64,000 bases of DNA from Mycobacterium interjectum (GCA_002102225.1 LQPB01000043.1:58199-122198), one strand, 5' to 3'. Positions 17,448 through 26,635 are shown, numbered from the stretch's first letter. The notes: a model not told the origin generated them from the letters alone. Numbers and translations: made by a program.

Positions 17448-18425
17448 CTAGGGGTGGGGCGCCCGCGCGATGGCCGGGAACACGGTCTCGGTTCCGGAGC
17501 GGCCCTTGAGCTCAACCTGTTCGCCTTCCCCCCACAGGTACCGGTCGGCGACGGAGCGGCGCACGCCGCCGGTCACCATCACCGAGGCACGTCCGTCCCG
17601 ACCGGCGAGCCCGGCCAACCGGAACGCCACATTGGTCGCATCGCCGATGACCGCGTCGGTCGATCTCGTCATCGCGGCCAGCGCCACCATGCCCTGCACC
17701 ACGCCCCACCCCATGCGGATCGGCGAACCGTTCGGGTCACGCAGCGGCAGTCCCGGGCCCAGTTCTTCGACGAGGTCATTCGCTGCGAGCGCGAAATCGA
17801 TCGCAAGCTCGCCGGCGTCCGGAAACCGGGCGAGCTCCCACACGGCGAACAGCGCGTCGCCCGCGTAGTAGCTGAGCGTGCCGCGATGGGCGCGCAAGGC
17901 GTCGCCCAGCCGCTGCCACAGCGTGTGCAAACCGCGCGCCATCACGCCCTCGTCCGTCATCTGCGAGATCGTCGAGTAGTTGACGATGTCACCGACCACC
18001 ATCACCATGGCGGCCCTGCCGATGCGCTCCCGGGTGCGCAGCGGCGCGGCGCGGGGCACGGCGGTGAATCGCTGTGAACGGAAGGTCAGCGCCACGTCGC
18101 CGATCCGGATCTCGTCGCCGGGCCTGATCGGCAGCGCCGCCGCGCGTTCTAAACGAACACCGTTGAGCAGGGTGCCGTTGCTGCTGGTGTCGATCACAAA
18201 CGCCTGATCCCCCGCGGCGTCCAGCCGGATTTCCAGGTGGGTGCGGGAGATCTCGGGATCGTCGATGATGAGCCGGCGCGCATCGCTGATGCCCGCGCAC
18301 TCCCGACCGACGAATAGCTGATCAAAGATCGGAACGGGCCGTTCGGTGCCGCCTTCCGCGACGACGAGGTACGCCAGCGCCTCGTCGGGCTGCCCGCCCG
18401 GCGTGTTGCTAGAGGCCGCCACCAC
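17448..18425 (-). CDS. FHA domain - class III nucleotide cyclase fusion
   Basis: 325 residues. Residues about 37-92 are an FHA phosphothreonine-binding domain (G40-R41, S60-R61-T62-H63, N83-G84-T85, L87-N88-G89). Residues about 140-310 are a class III cyclase domain: metal Asp146 (VVGDIVNYSTIS) and Asp190 (YYAGDALFAVW), with Asn and Arg in GDATNVAFRL. The lysine that usually selects the purine, four residues before Asp190, is Tyr186. It may make cAMP in response to a phosphorylated partner such as one of the nearby kinases (inference). The start is GTG 18425 or the adjacent GTG 18422. Confidence 0.88.
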   Translation of the reverse strand: MVAASSNTPGGQPDEALAYLVVAEGGTERPVPIFDQLFVGRECAGISDARRLIIDDPEISRTHLEIRLDAAGDQAFVIDTSSNGTLLNGVRLERAAALPIRPGDEIRIGDVALTFRSQRFTAVPRAAPLRTRERIGRAAMVMVVGDIVNYSTISQMTDEGVMARGLHTLWQRLGDALRAHRGTLSYYAGDALFAVWELARFPDAGELAIDFALAANDLVEELGPGLPLRDPNGSPIRMGWGVVQGMVALAAMTRSTDAVIGDATNVAFRLAGLAGRDGRASVMVTGGVRRSVADRYLWGEGEQVELKGRSGTETVFPAIARAPHP

Positions 18426-18462
18426 TCACCTCGCCGTCGGCACCCCGATCGCGGCGCGTAAG

Positions 18463-19503
18463 TCATTGCCCGGCAAAGGCTTTGTCCAGCTTGAGCACCC
18501 GGTTGTTGCCGCTGTCGACGACGTAGAGGTCGCCCTGGCCGTCCAGCGCCAGGCCGCGCGGATTCTTCAGGCCGCTGATCGGCAGGATGGACTGGGTGGT
18601 GGCCTTGGTGGTGCGGTCGGTCTTCAGCTTGACCACCCGGTTGTTGCCGCCGTCGACGACGTAGACGTCGCCCGAGAGCACCGCCACACCCTGCGGGCTG
18701 CTGAGGCCGGTGAATGCCAGCACGCTTTGCGTGCCGTCGCCCTTCAAGACCACCACCCGGTTGTTGCCGGTGTCGGAGACGTAGACGTTGGAGAAGTCGT
18801 CGACCGCGATGCTGTCCGGGTTGCTCAGACCGCTGAAGGCGAGCACTTGGGGCGCGTTGAGCCCCTCCCGCCACATCAGGACGCGGTTGTTGCCGCTGTC
18901 AACGACGTAGTAGACGGAGCCCATCACCAAATAAACGCCCTTGGGAGAGTTGAGACCCGTGAAGGGCCCGACCCATTCGGTTGCCGAGGAGGATTGCCAT
19001 GGCGCGGTCGGGGTTGTCCGGGGGGCGTGCGACCACAACACCCGGGCGTTGTTGGCGTCGGTGACGAACAGGTCGTCGCCGTTGGCCGCTACCCCGACGG
19101 GGCTATTGAGCCCGGCGAAGGGCGGCACGGATTGAGTGGACGAGTTTGCCGCCATTTTCACCACGCGGTTGTTGCCGCCATCGGTGACGAAGACCGCGCC
19201 ACTGCCCGGTGGCACCGTGACATCGGCGGGCCGGTCCAGACCGGTGAAGGGAAGGACGACGGCCGAACCGGTGGCCGGCCCGGCCGACGTCGGTGCCGAA
19301 GTCGGTGAGGTTGCACCCGAGGTGGCTGGGCCGGTTGTGGCCGCCGTGCCAGAGGCCCCGGTGGGTGCCGTGGCTGTGGTGCCGGCGGCGCCGGGATTGT
19401 TGGTGCCCTTGGCAGTACAGGCCGCGGTCATCGCGGTGGCGGCGATGATCGCGACGGCGCCGGTGACACCGATCAGTTGACGAGCACTTCGGGGAGAACT
19501 CAT
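18463..19503 (-). CDS. NHL-repeat beta-propeller lipoprotein
   Basis: 346 residues. A signal peptide ends in a lipobox (AMTAAC, Cys29), followed by about 45 Ala/Thr/Ser-rich linker residues and then six NHL-type repeats with the pattern LPFTGL..P.GVAV..G..YV.D.GNNRV.KL. It should be a surface lipoprotein presenting a six-bladed propeller. The repeat is the same as in the PknD-like sensor domain at 32547-34499 and in the lipoprotein at 22548-23456. It lies 37 bp upstream of the FHA-cyclase in the same transcription direction. Confidence 0.88.
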   Translation of the reverse strand: MSSPRSARQLIGVTGAVAIIAATAMTAACTAKGTNNPGAAGTTATAPTGASGTAATTGPATSGATSPTSAPTSAGPATGSAVVLPFTGLDRPADVTVPPGSGAVFVTDGGNNRVVKMAANSSTQSVPPFAGLNSPVGVAANGDDLFVTDANNARVLWSHAPRTTPTAPWQSSSATEWVGPFTGLNSPKGVYLVMGSVYYVVDSGNNRVLMWREGLNAPQVLAFSGLSNPDSIAVDDFSNVYVSDTGNNRVVVLKGDGTQSVLAFTGLSSPQGVAVLSGDVYVVDGGNNRVVKLKTDRTTKATTQSILPISGLKNPRGLALDGQGDLYVVDSGNNRVLKLDKAFAGQ

Positions 19504-19549
19504 GGGTGCACCTAATTCCGTTCCGCGTTGGATTGGTCTTCGCGTACTC

Positions 19550-20479
19550 CTAGTACGACTGTTTGCCTGCCTTTGACCGCTCGATCCACAGCCGCACGAC
19601 GCCCACGGCGGTGACGAGGACCGCGACCCCGTACAACATCAAGCCGAGCCCCGGCGTGAGCTCCACAACGCCCTCGCCCTTGTTGTTCTCGGTGGACACC
19701 GTGTTGAACCAGACGAGCGTCAGCACCGCGAGCAGGCCGACCACGACGCTGAGCCCGATGAGCCGCCCGGCCGCCAGTTGAGACCCCGACAAGGCCGGAA
19801 GCGCCAGGAAGACGGCGAGGGCGACCAGAACGATCACGACGAACTTCGCCGCACCGTTGGCCGGAACCTCGTGAGAGCCCAGTGTTTCCCCGAACAGCTT
19901 GATGCTCTCGGTCGCGAACGGGAGGAAGGTCGAAATGACGGTCACGACGAGCCCCCCGAGCACGATCCACGCGGTGACCGACATCTTTCCGGCGAACCCC
20001 TTGACCGTCGCCAGGCCGTCGGACGCCATTTGCGCGCCGCCGCCGGGGGTTTGGCTACCGGGAGGCGGTGGCGGCCACTGTTGGGAGCCGTGCTGTGTTG
20101 GCGCGTCGGGCCCCGGGCGCCCCGCGGGCGGTGAATATCCCGGCGGGGGCGGCAGATTGGGCGGTGGGGGCGGCGGCATCGGCGAATGGGCGGCCTGAGT
20201 CGGCACGGCGGCGCGCGGTGGTGGAGGCGGAGGCGGCGGCAGGTGTGGCGGAGGCGGCGGTGGCGGCAGCGGCGCGGCCTGAGTCGGCGCCGCAGAAGGC
20301 GGCGGCAGATGAGACGGTGGTGGCGCTTGCTGCTGCGGCGGCGGCGCGACCGGCGGTCGGGCGGCTGGCACGCTCGGCTTGCGCTGGCGATGCGGCGTCC
20401 AGTCTTGACCGTCCCAGTAACGCTGCGCGTTTGAATCTTGGGGGTCGTCGTACCAGCCGGGCTGGTTGGGTGTCGTCAT
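19550..20479 (-). CDS. DUF2510 proline-rich multi-pass membrane protein
   Basis: 309 residues. An N-terminal DUF2510 motif (GWYDDPQDSNAQRYWDGQDWTPH) is followed by about 120 residues of poly-Pro/Gln linker and four hydrophobic segments (around TAWIVLGGLVVTVIST, FVVIVLVALAVFLALP, LIGLSVVVGLLAVLT and LGLMLYGVAVLVTAVGVV). DUF2510 is common at the cytoplasmic N-terminus of mycobacterial envelope proteins. No enzyme motif is present. GGGAGGAT upstream of ATG 20479 fixes the start. Four DUF2510 genes occur in this window. Confidence 0.8.
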   Translation of the reverse strand: MTTPNQPGWYDDPQDSNAQRYWDGQDWTPHRQRKPSVPAARPPVAPPPQQQAPPPSHLPPPSAAPTQAAPLPPPPPPPHLPPPPPPPPRAAVPTQAAHSPMPPPPPPNLPPPPGYSPPAGRPGPDAPTQHGSQQWPPPPPGSQTPGGGAQMASDGLATVKGFAGKMSVTAWIVLGGLVVTVISTFLPFATESIKLFGETLGSHEVPANGAAKFVVIVLVALAVFLALPALSGSQLAAGRLIGLSVVVGLLAVLTLVWFNTVSTENNKGEGVVELTPGLGLMLYGVAVLVTAVGVVRLWIERSKAGKQSY

Positions 20480-20718
20480 GGGCAGATCCTCCCGGTTGAC
20501 TGAACTGCACCCGCGAAAGCGAGAATAGCGCGGGCGTCAATCATCAGCGACGTTTGTGATTAATTGGCGTCTGGCGAGTCTCTTCTCGGGGGCGGCGGCG
20601 ACGATTGCGTGGTCGCGCGGGCGGTTGCGGAGACGCGTGCCCGGAGCGAAACAAGCTAGCGGACAATGCGAATTGCGCACGCGGCCGTTCCGCATACCTG
20701 GCGCCCCTCGGTTGATCA

Positions 20719-21420
20719 TCAATTGCCGGATGAATCCGGAGGAGTGCAGTCCTTCCAACGCCCGTCCTCCTTGACGAATTGCATCGTTGAGGGCGCGGTT
20801 TTACCTGGCGCGTTCTGGAATTTTACGGTGACATCGACGGTGGCCTGGTCGCCGTTCAGGTGAATGCTGTCCACCGACGCCGACATGTTTCCGGCTTGAG
20901 TCCTGAGCTCGCGTCCCTCTTTTTGCCCAGCTTGGTCTTGGGAAGAGTTTGCTTTGCAGTACAACTCCGGGTTGTAGGAAAAGTCGGAATTGTTCCACGC
21001 CTGAACCTCGCGTTGGACGACCGACCTGATCTGGTCCTCGGGCGAGCCGGGACCGCTCTTGCCGAATTGCTTGTATCCCAGAAACCCTCCGACGGCCAAC
21101 ACGATGACGACTGCGATCCCCCCGATGACGACGATCGGATTGATGGACCGCTTCGGTGACTGTCCGAGTGGCTGGGGGCCCGGAGGCGACCACTGGGCGT
21201 GTTGATTCGGCGGCGGCGGTGGCAGAGGAGGTGTCGAAGCCGGCGGTGGAGTCGGCACGGACGCAGCCGGCTCAGGCGGTGGAGGCGAGGACATCACCGG
21301 CTGGGGTGTCGGCTGTGCAACTGGCTTTCGCTGTCGGTGCGGCGTCCAATCCTGGCCGTCCCAGTAGCGCTGCGCCTTCGGATCCTCGGGGTCGTCGTAC
21401 CAGCCCGCGGGTGTCGTCAT
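20719..21420 (-). CDS. DUF2510 membrane protein with extracellular NTF2-like (DUF4878-type) domain
   Basis: 233 residues from ATG 21420 (GGAGGG upstream). The N-terminal DUF2510 (GWYDDPEDPKAQRYWDGQDW) is followed by a Pro-rich linker, one transmembrane helix (NPIVVIGGIAVVIVLAVGGFLGY) and an outer domain of about 110 residues. That domain has the helix EDQIRSVVQREVQAWNNSDFSYNPELYC and a sheet ending VKEDGRWKDC, as in lumazine-binding/DUF4878 envelope proteins. Role unknown. The 238-bp gap on its 3' side (20480-20718) contains no gene I can support. Confidence 0.78.
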   Translation of the reverse strand: MTTPAGWYDDPEDPKAQRYWDGQDWTPHRQRKPVAQPTPQPVMSSPPPPEPAASVPTPPPASTPPLPPPPPNQHAQWSPPGPQPLGQSPKRSINPIVVIGGIAVVIVLAVGGFLGYKQFGKSGPGSPEDQIRSVVQREVQAWNNSDFSYNPELYCKANSSQDQAGQKEGRELRTQAGNMSASVDSIHLNGDQATVDVTVKFQNAPGKTAPSTMQFVKEDGRWKDCTPPDSSGN

Positions 21421-21582
21421 AAGCCGACCCTCCATTCGTTCATTCGCACCCGATGAGCCGAGAATGGAGAAACTAACCTCGGTGTTGGGTGCGGGTAATT
21501 ATTGTCTCCACCGGAGCGATCAGCAAGGACCGCTTCGTCAATGCCCGAAATCACAGACGGTTCAGCCATTTCCAGCACCCGC

Positions 21583-22305
21583 CTACTGTGTCCAAACCTT
21601 GAAGTCTTCGCCCCACACACCTGCGTTTGCGCGAATCATGTCGAGTACCGCGCCGATCGGTTGAGCCTGGCTGCCGGCGTCGCCGCCCAGCTGTTCCTGA
21701 TCACCGCTCGAACCCATACCGACCAACGCATCGTCGCTCGTGTACCAAGGACACCCGGAGTCGCCGGGCAGTTGCACCATGTTGGACGACAGCAACGCCA
21801 GATCAGGCCGCTTGGCGTCGAACTTGACGGATTTGATGACGCCGTTCGTCTTGCCCGTGCGCTCACCGAACTTGGTCACGTAGTCACCCTCACTGATGGA
21901 GGCCCGGACGCCGGAAAAGAACGGCTCCAACGAAAACCGTTTGTACACAGCGATGACCGTGTATCCACGGGCTCCGACCAACTTGCCCGAGTCGTTCTGG
22001 AGGTCTTGCTTCCAGGCGACCACCACCCCGATCTGCACGCCGTTGTCCGCGAACACGGGCTGGTTGGTCACGGCATCCGAACAATGACCCGCGGTCACCG
22101 CGAGACGATCCTGGCGGGCATTGAAACCGAAGAACCCGAGGGAGCAGCTGTGATTGCCGATTTCGATCGGCATGCCCACGGCCAGGTCCACATGGGCTGC
22201 AGCGCCAGGCGGCGCGACGACCACCGCCAGGGTGCACCACACGCCGATTCCCAGCACCGCACCCAGCAGCACCGATCGCCGCCGGTGCAAAGAGATGTTT
22301 TTCAT
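21583..22305 (-). CDS. Secreted trypsin-like serine protease
   Basis: 240 residues from ATG 22305 (AGGAAG upstream). An Arg-rich signal peptide (MKNISLHRRRSVLLGAVLGIGV) precedes a chymotrypsin-fold domain. Catalytic His is in VTAGHCS and the Ser in LPGDSGCPWY; the Asp is probably in the DLALLSSN strand. The fold is small, as in alpha-lytic/S1-type bacterial proteases. It would act outside the membrane. Upstream lies motif C of the AGAATCCTCCAAGCCG element, shared with two other envelope genes. Confidence 0.85.
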   Translation of the reverse strand: MKNISLHRRRSVLLGAVLGIGVWCTLAVVVAPPGAAAHVDLAVGMPIEIGNHSCSLGFFGFNARQDRLAVTAGHCSDAVTNQPVFADNGVQIGVVVAWKQDLQNDSGKLVGARGYTVIAVYKRFSLEPFFSGVRASISEGDYVTKFGERTGKTNGVIKSVKFDAKRPDLALLSSNMVQLPGDSGCPWYTSDDALVGMGSSGDQEQLGGDAGSQAQPIGAVLDMIRANAGVWGEDFKVWTQ

Positions 22306-22357
22306 TGTCGGGCTTCCTATCTCCGGACAATGCCTGGCCCCGTGAGGATCCACCCGG

Positions 22358-22373
22358 CGGCTTGGAGGATTCT
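22358..22373 (-). promoter_or_regulatory. Shared intergenic element AGAATCCTCCAAGCCG, copy C
   Basis: The 16-mer, read towards the protease gene, lies 53-68 bp upstream of its start. The same 16 bases occur in the same orientation upstream of 24336 and of the TM2 gene at 34952. The rest of the 242-bp gap 22306-22547 holds no gene. Confidence 0.5.
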
Positions 22374-22547
22374 CAACGACGCGCACATCCCCGGCGGCTC
22401 ATCGGGTGTGTCGCCCAAAGTCGTTGTGTGGCAAGTGCTATCGGCCAGGTAAACCCGCTCGCCGGGGCGGCGCTTTGCGAAATGTGTGGTGAAGGGTGGG
22501 GCTCGTCGGTAGCATCGGCGCACGGGCGGGGCGAGAAAGGCGCACTG

Positions 22548-23456
22548 ATGAAGCTGCCACTGATCCCCGCCTTCGTCGCGGCCCTGGCCGTCGTCCTCAT
22601 GGGTTGCCACGCGGGGCCGCACTCACCCGCGCACTCCACTTCGACTTTCGCGCCCGCGTCGCCGTCGCCGGTGCCGCCGGCACAGATCGTGCTGCCGTTC
22701 ACCGGTCTCACCAGCGTCGCCGGTGTCGCGGTGGATGCGGGCGGCACCCTCTACGTCGCCGATGCCGCCGGCAATCGGGTGCTGACCCTGGCGGCGGGGT
22801 CAGCCAACTCGACCGAACTGCCCTTCACCGATCTCTTCGTTCCGACGGGCGTGGCGGTGGACAGCACCGGCAACCTTTACGTCACCAGCTACTCCACCTG
22901 CCCGAAGAACGATTGCGGCAACGGCCGGGTGTTAAAGCTGACGCCAGGCTCGAAGACGCCGGCCGTGGTGCCGTTCAGCAACCTCGATCTCCCCCTTGAC
23001 GTGGCGGTGGACAGCACCGGCAACATTTATGTCATCGACCGCGGCCGTGTGATGAAGCTGGCCGCGGGCTCGGACACCCCGACCGAGGTGCGGTTCGCCG
23101 ACCCTGTCCTCGCCGGTGGTGTCGCTGTGGACGGCGCCGGCAACCTCTACGTCACCGACGAGGGAATCGTCGACGGACGGGTCTTCGAGGTGGCGGCCGG
23201 CTCGAACGCCCCGACCATGCTGGCTCTCACGGGCCTCAAATTCCCGGAAGGCCTCGCGGTGGACAGCGCCGGCAACATCTACGTCGCCGACGACAACAAC
23301 GACAGAGTGGTCAAGCTGGCGGCGGACTCGAGCGCCCGGACCGTGCTGCCTTCCACTGGCCTCAAGTCTCCGCGGGGTGTGGCGGTGGATGGAGCCGGAA
23401 ATGTTTACGTCACTGACAGTGGCAACAGACGGGTGCTCAAATTGCCGGCCAGGTGA
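22548..23456 (+). CDS. NHL-repeat beta-propeller lipoprotein
   Basis: 302 residues. The short signal sequence ends in the lipobox VLMGC (Cys about 20). A Ser/Pro linker leads into six NHL repeats with GVAVD..GN.YV.D signatures, one carrying an extra Cys-containing insert (STCPKNDCGNG). It is predicted to be a lipid-anchored propeller on the outer face of the membrane, a stand-alone relative of the PknD sensor domain. GAAAGG precedes ATG 22548. It is transcribed alone, between minus-strand genes. Confidence 0.87.
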   Translation: MKLPLIPAFVAALAVVLMGCHAGPHSPAHSTSTFAPASPSPVPPAQIVLPFTGLTSVAGVAVDAGGTLYVADAAGNRVLTLAAGSANSTELPFTDLFVPTGVAVDSTGNLYVTSYSTCPKNDCGNGRVLKLTPGSKTPAVVPFSNLDLPLDVAVDSTGNIYVIDRGRVMKLAAGSDTPTEVRFADPVLAGGVAVDGAGNLYVTDEGIVDGRVFEVAAGSNAPTMLALTGLKFPEGLAVDSAGNIYVADDNNDRVVKLAADSSARTVLPSTGLKSPRGVAVDGAGNVYVTDSGNRRVLKLPAR

Positions 23457-23476
23457 CGCGCCGTTTGCGTCTTATA

Positions 23477-23899
23477 TCAGAACGAATTGACGGTGGTATC
23501 GCCGCGGATCAACATTCCATGCCCCGTGCCACCATTCGTGAAGCGAATGCCGTCGTCGCGCGCCACGACCGTCCAGCCCTGAATGTGATAAGTCTGCCCG
23601 GGTTCGAGGGTTTCAAAGGGAGCATGGCCGTAGCCAACGCCGATGTTCGCGCCCCGGTAGCTGAATTGGCCTGACGCGGTGACAAAGGCTTGATCGTCGC
23701 CCGGGGCTTGGGCAAAGGAGCCCTGGCAGATGACATTGGGACCGATCCCCGGATCTGCGTCGTCGGAGCCGATCTCGCAGAGCATTGATGGCGTGCGGAC
23801 GTTGACCTTCGCATCGTGGCCTGCGGTGGGATCGGCGCCGGCCGGTGGCGCGCTGGCGAGCAGGGCGATGCAAAGTCCCGACAGTGCGATTTGCCTCAT
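23477..23899 (-). CDS. Secreted protein of the GHGM family (member 2)
   Basis: 140 residues. The signal peptide (RQIALSGLCIALLASAPPAGA) is followed by VNVRTPSMLCEIGSDD, VICQG, and the C-terminal block GQTYHIQGWTVV...GIRFTNGGTGHGM. These blocks align in order with the protein at 16914-17390 and partly with 24336-24986. Function unknown; likely exported. AAAGGG precedes ATG 23899. A 6-bp inverted repeat (CGTTCG/CGAACG, 23933-23948) sits about 35 bp upstream. Confidence 0.78.
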   Translation of the reverse strand: MRQIALSGLCIALLASAPPAGADPTAGHDAKVNVRTPSMLCEIGSDDADPGIGPNVICQGSFAQAPGDDQAFVTASGQFSYRGANIGVGYGHAPFETLEPGQTYHIQGWTVVARDDGIRFTNGGTGHGMLIRGDTTVNSF

Positions 23900-24218
23900 C
23901 TCAGCCCTTTCGCAAACGGTTTGACTTGTCGTTCGTTTGGCGAACGGTCGTTGCTGGCACCATCCCGCAAGTTTGCTCTGAAGGCCAATATACGAAGGCC
24001 TCATCACTCGGTGTCGGGATATTGGTGAATGCCAACCGCGATCGGCTGCGGGGACACCGGCTCGGCGGTATCGTGCTTGCAGCTTACGTGGGCTTTCGCT
24101 CTGGGAGGCTTGAATGCACGGCACGCCGCTCGGTCTCTACCTCGCGATGACATTGGCATGCCATGGCGAATAAGCACGTGCGTTTCATCGTCATCGAAAG
24201 CAATCGATTTCGGCTGCG

Positions 24219-24241
24219 CTCGCCAAGAATCCTCCAAGCCG
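24219..24241 (+). promoter_or_regulatory. Shared intergenic element, copy B (23 bp identical to copy A)
   Basis: CTCGCCA followed by AGAATCCTCCAAGCCG, 95-117 bp upstream of ATG 24336. Copy A (35029-35051, minus strand) is identical over all 23 bases. The rest of the 436-bp divergent gap 23900-24335 shows no gene, only probable promoters. Confidence 0.5.
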
Positions 24242-24335
24242 GTCGGGGCACGGTTGCCCGGACGCCAACATCAGGCAGCACCGACCAACCCGCGCGATCA
24301 TGGGCAGTCCGCCCATTCGCGGGGGAAGAAGGACT

Positions 24336-24986
24336 ATGACGACTCCACCGCGGGCGCCCGACTGGTACCCGGATCCGAGCGGTAAGCCCGGCCTCAAGTA
24401 TTGGGATGGCCGGCAATGGCATACGGACATGCCGGCGCCGCAGCGGCGGCGCCGCACGCCGTTGATCGCCGCGCTCGTTGCGGCGTTCGCGGTTCTGCTG
24501 GCCATTATCGGCGTCACCAGCTATGTCCTGCTGACACGGTCTCACCCATCCCAAACTCCCGGCGCGCAACCGGCGCCGGCTCCGGCGGTCACGCCCGCGC
24601 AAGGCGCTCCGCCGCCCGGGCAGACCCCATCGCCCGCACCGACGACGAGTGCAACGCCGACATCTCAGTACTTCGCGACGCCGTCGGGCAAGATCTGTCA
24701 GGTCACCGTTCAACAGGTCACCTGCCAAACGTGTGTTCCCGGCGCCGTGATCACCACCGCTTACACGTGTACCGATCCGGCGCCGGCCGTCGCCGTCGAC
24801 ACGCAAGGCAACGTCGACAAACATCCCCCAGATATGGCCTCTCCCAACGGTGTACAGCAACTCTCCGGTGGGACCTATCGAACCAGCGGCTGGACGATAG
24901 TCACCAGCGGCGGCTGGGCGCGCTTCATCAACGACACGACCGGTCACGGAATGGCCATGGCCGCTGAAAACTTCGACTCTTTCTGA
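24336..24986 (+). CDS. DUF2510 membrane protein with GHGM-family outer domain (member 3)
   Basis: 216 residues. DUF2510 motif (DWYPDPSGKPGLKYWDGRQWH), one transmembrane helix (LIAALVAAFAVLLAIIGVTSYVLL), a Pro/Thr linker, then an outer domain with several Cys (ICQ, VTCQTC, YTC) ending in the block GGTYRTSGWTIV...ARFINDTTGHGMAM. Members 1 and 2 of this family are free secreted proteins; here the same module is tethered. AAGAAGGA precedes ATG 24336. It lies 32 bp upstream of the first triad-type kinase and is probably co-transcribed with it. Confidence 0.78.
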   Translation: MTTPPRAPDWYPDPSGKPGLKYWDGRQWHTDMPAPQRRRRTPLIAALVAAFAVLLAIIGVTSYVLLTRSHPSQTPGAQPAPAPAVTPAQGAPPPGQTPSPAPTTSATPTSQYFATPSGKICQVTVQQVTCQTCVPGAVITTAYTCTDPAPAVAVDTQGNVDKHPPDMASPNGVQQLSGGTYRTSGWTIVTSGGWARFINDTTGHGMAMAAENFDSF

Positions 24987-25018
24987 AAAGTGAAGGCTGG
25001 TGGCGTGGGAGGTCCGCG

Positions 25019-26635
25019 ATGGCACGGCAGGTGATCGAGCGGGATAAGTTGGGTGCGCTGAGCAAGATTGGTCAGGGCGGTCAGGGTGTGGTCTATCGGG
25101 CTCCCAACGTCAAGACCAAGTTCGCCGATTCGATGGTCTACAAGGAGTACAAGGCCCAGACGCTGGGCGAGATCGATTTCACCGCGCTGGCGGCCATGCC
25201 GGCCCTGGTGGAAGACTCGCTGTCCTACGCCGAGGCCGAACGACTGGTCTCGATGGCGGCCTGGCCGTGTGCCCTGGTCGAAGACAACGGCACCACAACC
25301 GGATTCGTGATGCCCGCCATCCCCGCAGAATTCTTCGTCGAACTCAACACCGCCAAGGGCGCCTCGTCCTCCACCGCCGAATTCCAGCACCTGCTCAACC
25401 ACGCCTCGGTCCTGGCCGCGCGCGGCATCGACCTCGATGACGCCCAACGCTATTCACTGCTACGCGAAGTCGCCTCCGGACTGGCATTCCTGCACAAACA
25501 CGGCGTCTGCGTCGGCGACATCTCCCCCAAAAACCTGCTATTCACCCTCACCCCACACCCCGGCGTCTTCTTCATCGACTGCGACGCCATGCGCATCAAC
25601 ACCATCTCCGCACTACCCCAAATGGAAACCCCCGGCTGGGACGCCCCCTCCGGCGAAGAACTGGCCACCCTCTACACCGACACCTACAAACTGGGCCTGC
25701 TCGCCCTGCGCCTGCTCGCCGGCGACCAAGACACCAAAAACCCCCAACACCTGCCCCCCACCACCCCCGGCCTGCTACGCCAAATCATCACCGACACCCT
25801 CACCAACCAACCCGAACGACGCCCCCTGCCCGAAGCCTGGACCTACGTCCTAGGCCACGCCATCGAAGAAGCCCAACACCACCAAAAAACCACCGCCGCA
25901 ACAACAGCCGCCGCCACCGTCGCCCTCGAGCCGCCACCGACACCCGTCGTGCACTCCCGACCGACGAGAGCACCCGCCCGATCCCGGCCACCAGCAGCCG
26001 CCGCCGCGCGTTCAGGCCCGATAAGCACTCCGCTGCCGCCACCCATGACCGCACCGCCCCCGGCGAAGACCAATCTCTGGCCCGTCGCCATCCTCGGGGC
26101 CGGGGTCGTCATCGCGGTGGTTGTCGCGGTCGTGCTGGTGGCCGCGCTCCGCAATACCAACGCCAACAATTCCGCCGCCACCGCACAGCCGAACACGGCG
26201 ACGTATCCGGCCGGGGCCGCGGAACCCACATCCACCTCCACGCCCGCGCCGCCCGCGGACCCCTTGCAGCAGCTGCAGCAACTCGCCGCTCAAGACGAGC
26301 CCTATATTCTCGCGCAACTTGCTGACCAGTGGGTCCCCCAACTCAGTACCAAGCAACCGGGGACCCTCGATGACGGCGTCGTGTATGACAACGCCCTGAT
26401 CCTGCAAGAACATCTTCGCCTCCGCCAGCAATACGGCGCGAAGCTGCTTTGGTCCAGCGACTGGTCCAACTACGACAAGGGGAACTTCTGGGTGACGATT
26501 GTTCCTGTTCCGTCCAGCAGCCCCAGCAACGCGCTGCAGTGGTGCTTCAACCACAACCTTGACGACGATCATTGCTTCGCCGAGCGCATCAGCAAGACGC
26601 ATTCCGGCCGGGGAAGCACCGAGCACCAACACTGA
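25019..26635 (+). CDS. Transmembrane protein kinase, TerY-P/YegI type, copy 1
   Basis: 538 residues. The kinase-like domain (about 1-290) has a Gly loop GQGGQG (19-23), Lys42 (MVYKEYK), catalytic Asp167 and Asn172 in VGDISPKN, and Asp187 in place of DFG (IDCDA). It is atypical but keeps the catalytic residues. A Pro/Thr linker, one transmembrane helix (PVAILGAGVVIAVVVAVVLVAALR) and about 150 outer residues follow. The outer part is helical, with two Cys near the end. Identical at DNA level to 30896-32479 over the kinase domain, then unrelated. GGGAGG precedes ATG 25019. It has no PP2C or vWA gene directly beside it. Confidence 0.85.
   Translation: MARQVIERDKLGALSKIGQGGQGVVYRAPNVKTKFADSMVYKEYKAQTLGEIDFTALAAMPALVEDSLSYAEAERLVSMAAWPCALVEDNGTTTGFVMPAIPAEFFVELNTAKGASSSTAEFQHLLNHASVLAARGIDLDDAQRYSLLREVASGLAFLHKHGVCVGDISPKNLLFTLTPHPGVFFIDCDAMRINTISALPQMETPGWDAPSGEELATLYTDTYKLGLLALRLLAGDQDTKNPQHLPPTTPGLLRQIITDTLTNQPERRPLPEAWTYVLGHAIEEAQHHQKTTAATTAAATVALEPPPTPVVHSRPTRAPARSRPPAAAAARSGPISTPLPPPMTAPPPAKTNLWPVAILGAGVVIAVVVAVVLVAALRNTNANNSAATAQPNTATYPAGAAEPTSTSTPAPPADPLQQLQQLAAQDEPYILAQLADQWVPQLSTKQPGTLDDGVVYDNALILQEHLRLRQQYGAKLLWSSDWSNYDKGNFWVTIVPVPSSSPSNALQWCFNHNLDDDHCFAERISKTHSGRGSTEHQH
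25032..25995 (+). repeat. 964-bp near-identical direct repeat, copy 1 (kinase domain)
   Basis: This matches 30909-31872 at a constant offset of 5877 bp. I find one difference, A at 25972 against G at 31849. Identity starts a few codons after the ATG and ends abruptly in the Pro-rich linker. Confidence 0.9.

Noticed and set aside
20068..20340. GGC/GGT-rich repeats as a possible PE_PGRS or structural repeat
   Set aside because: They are the complement of the poly-Pro linker in the DUF2510 protein at 19550-20479.
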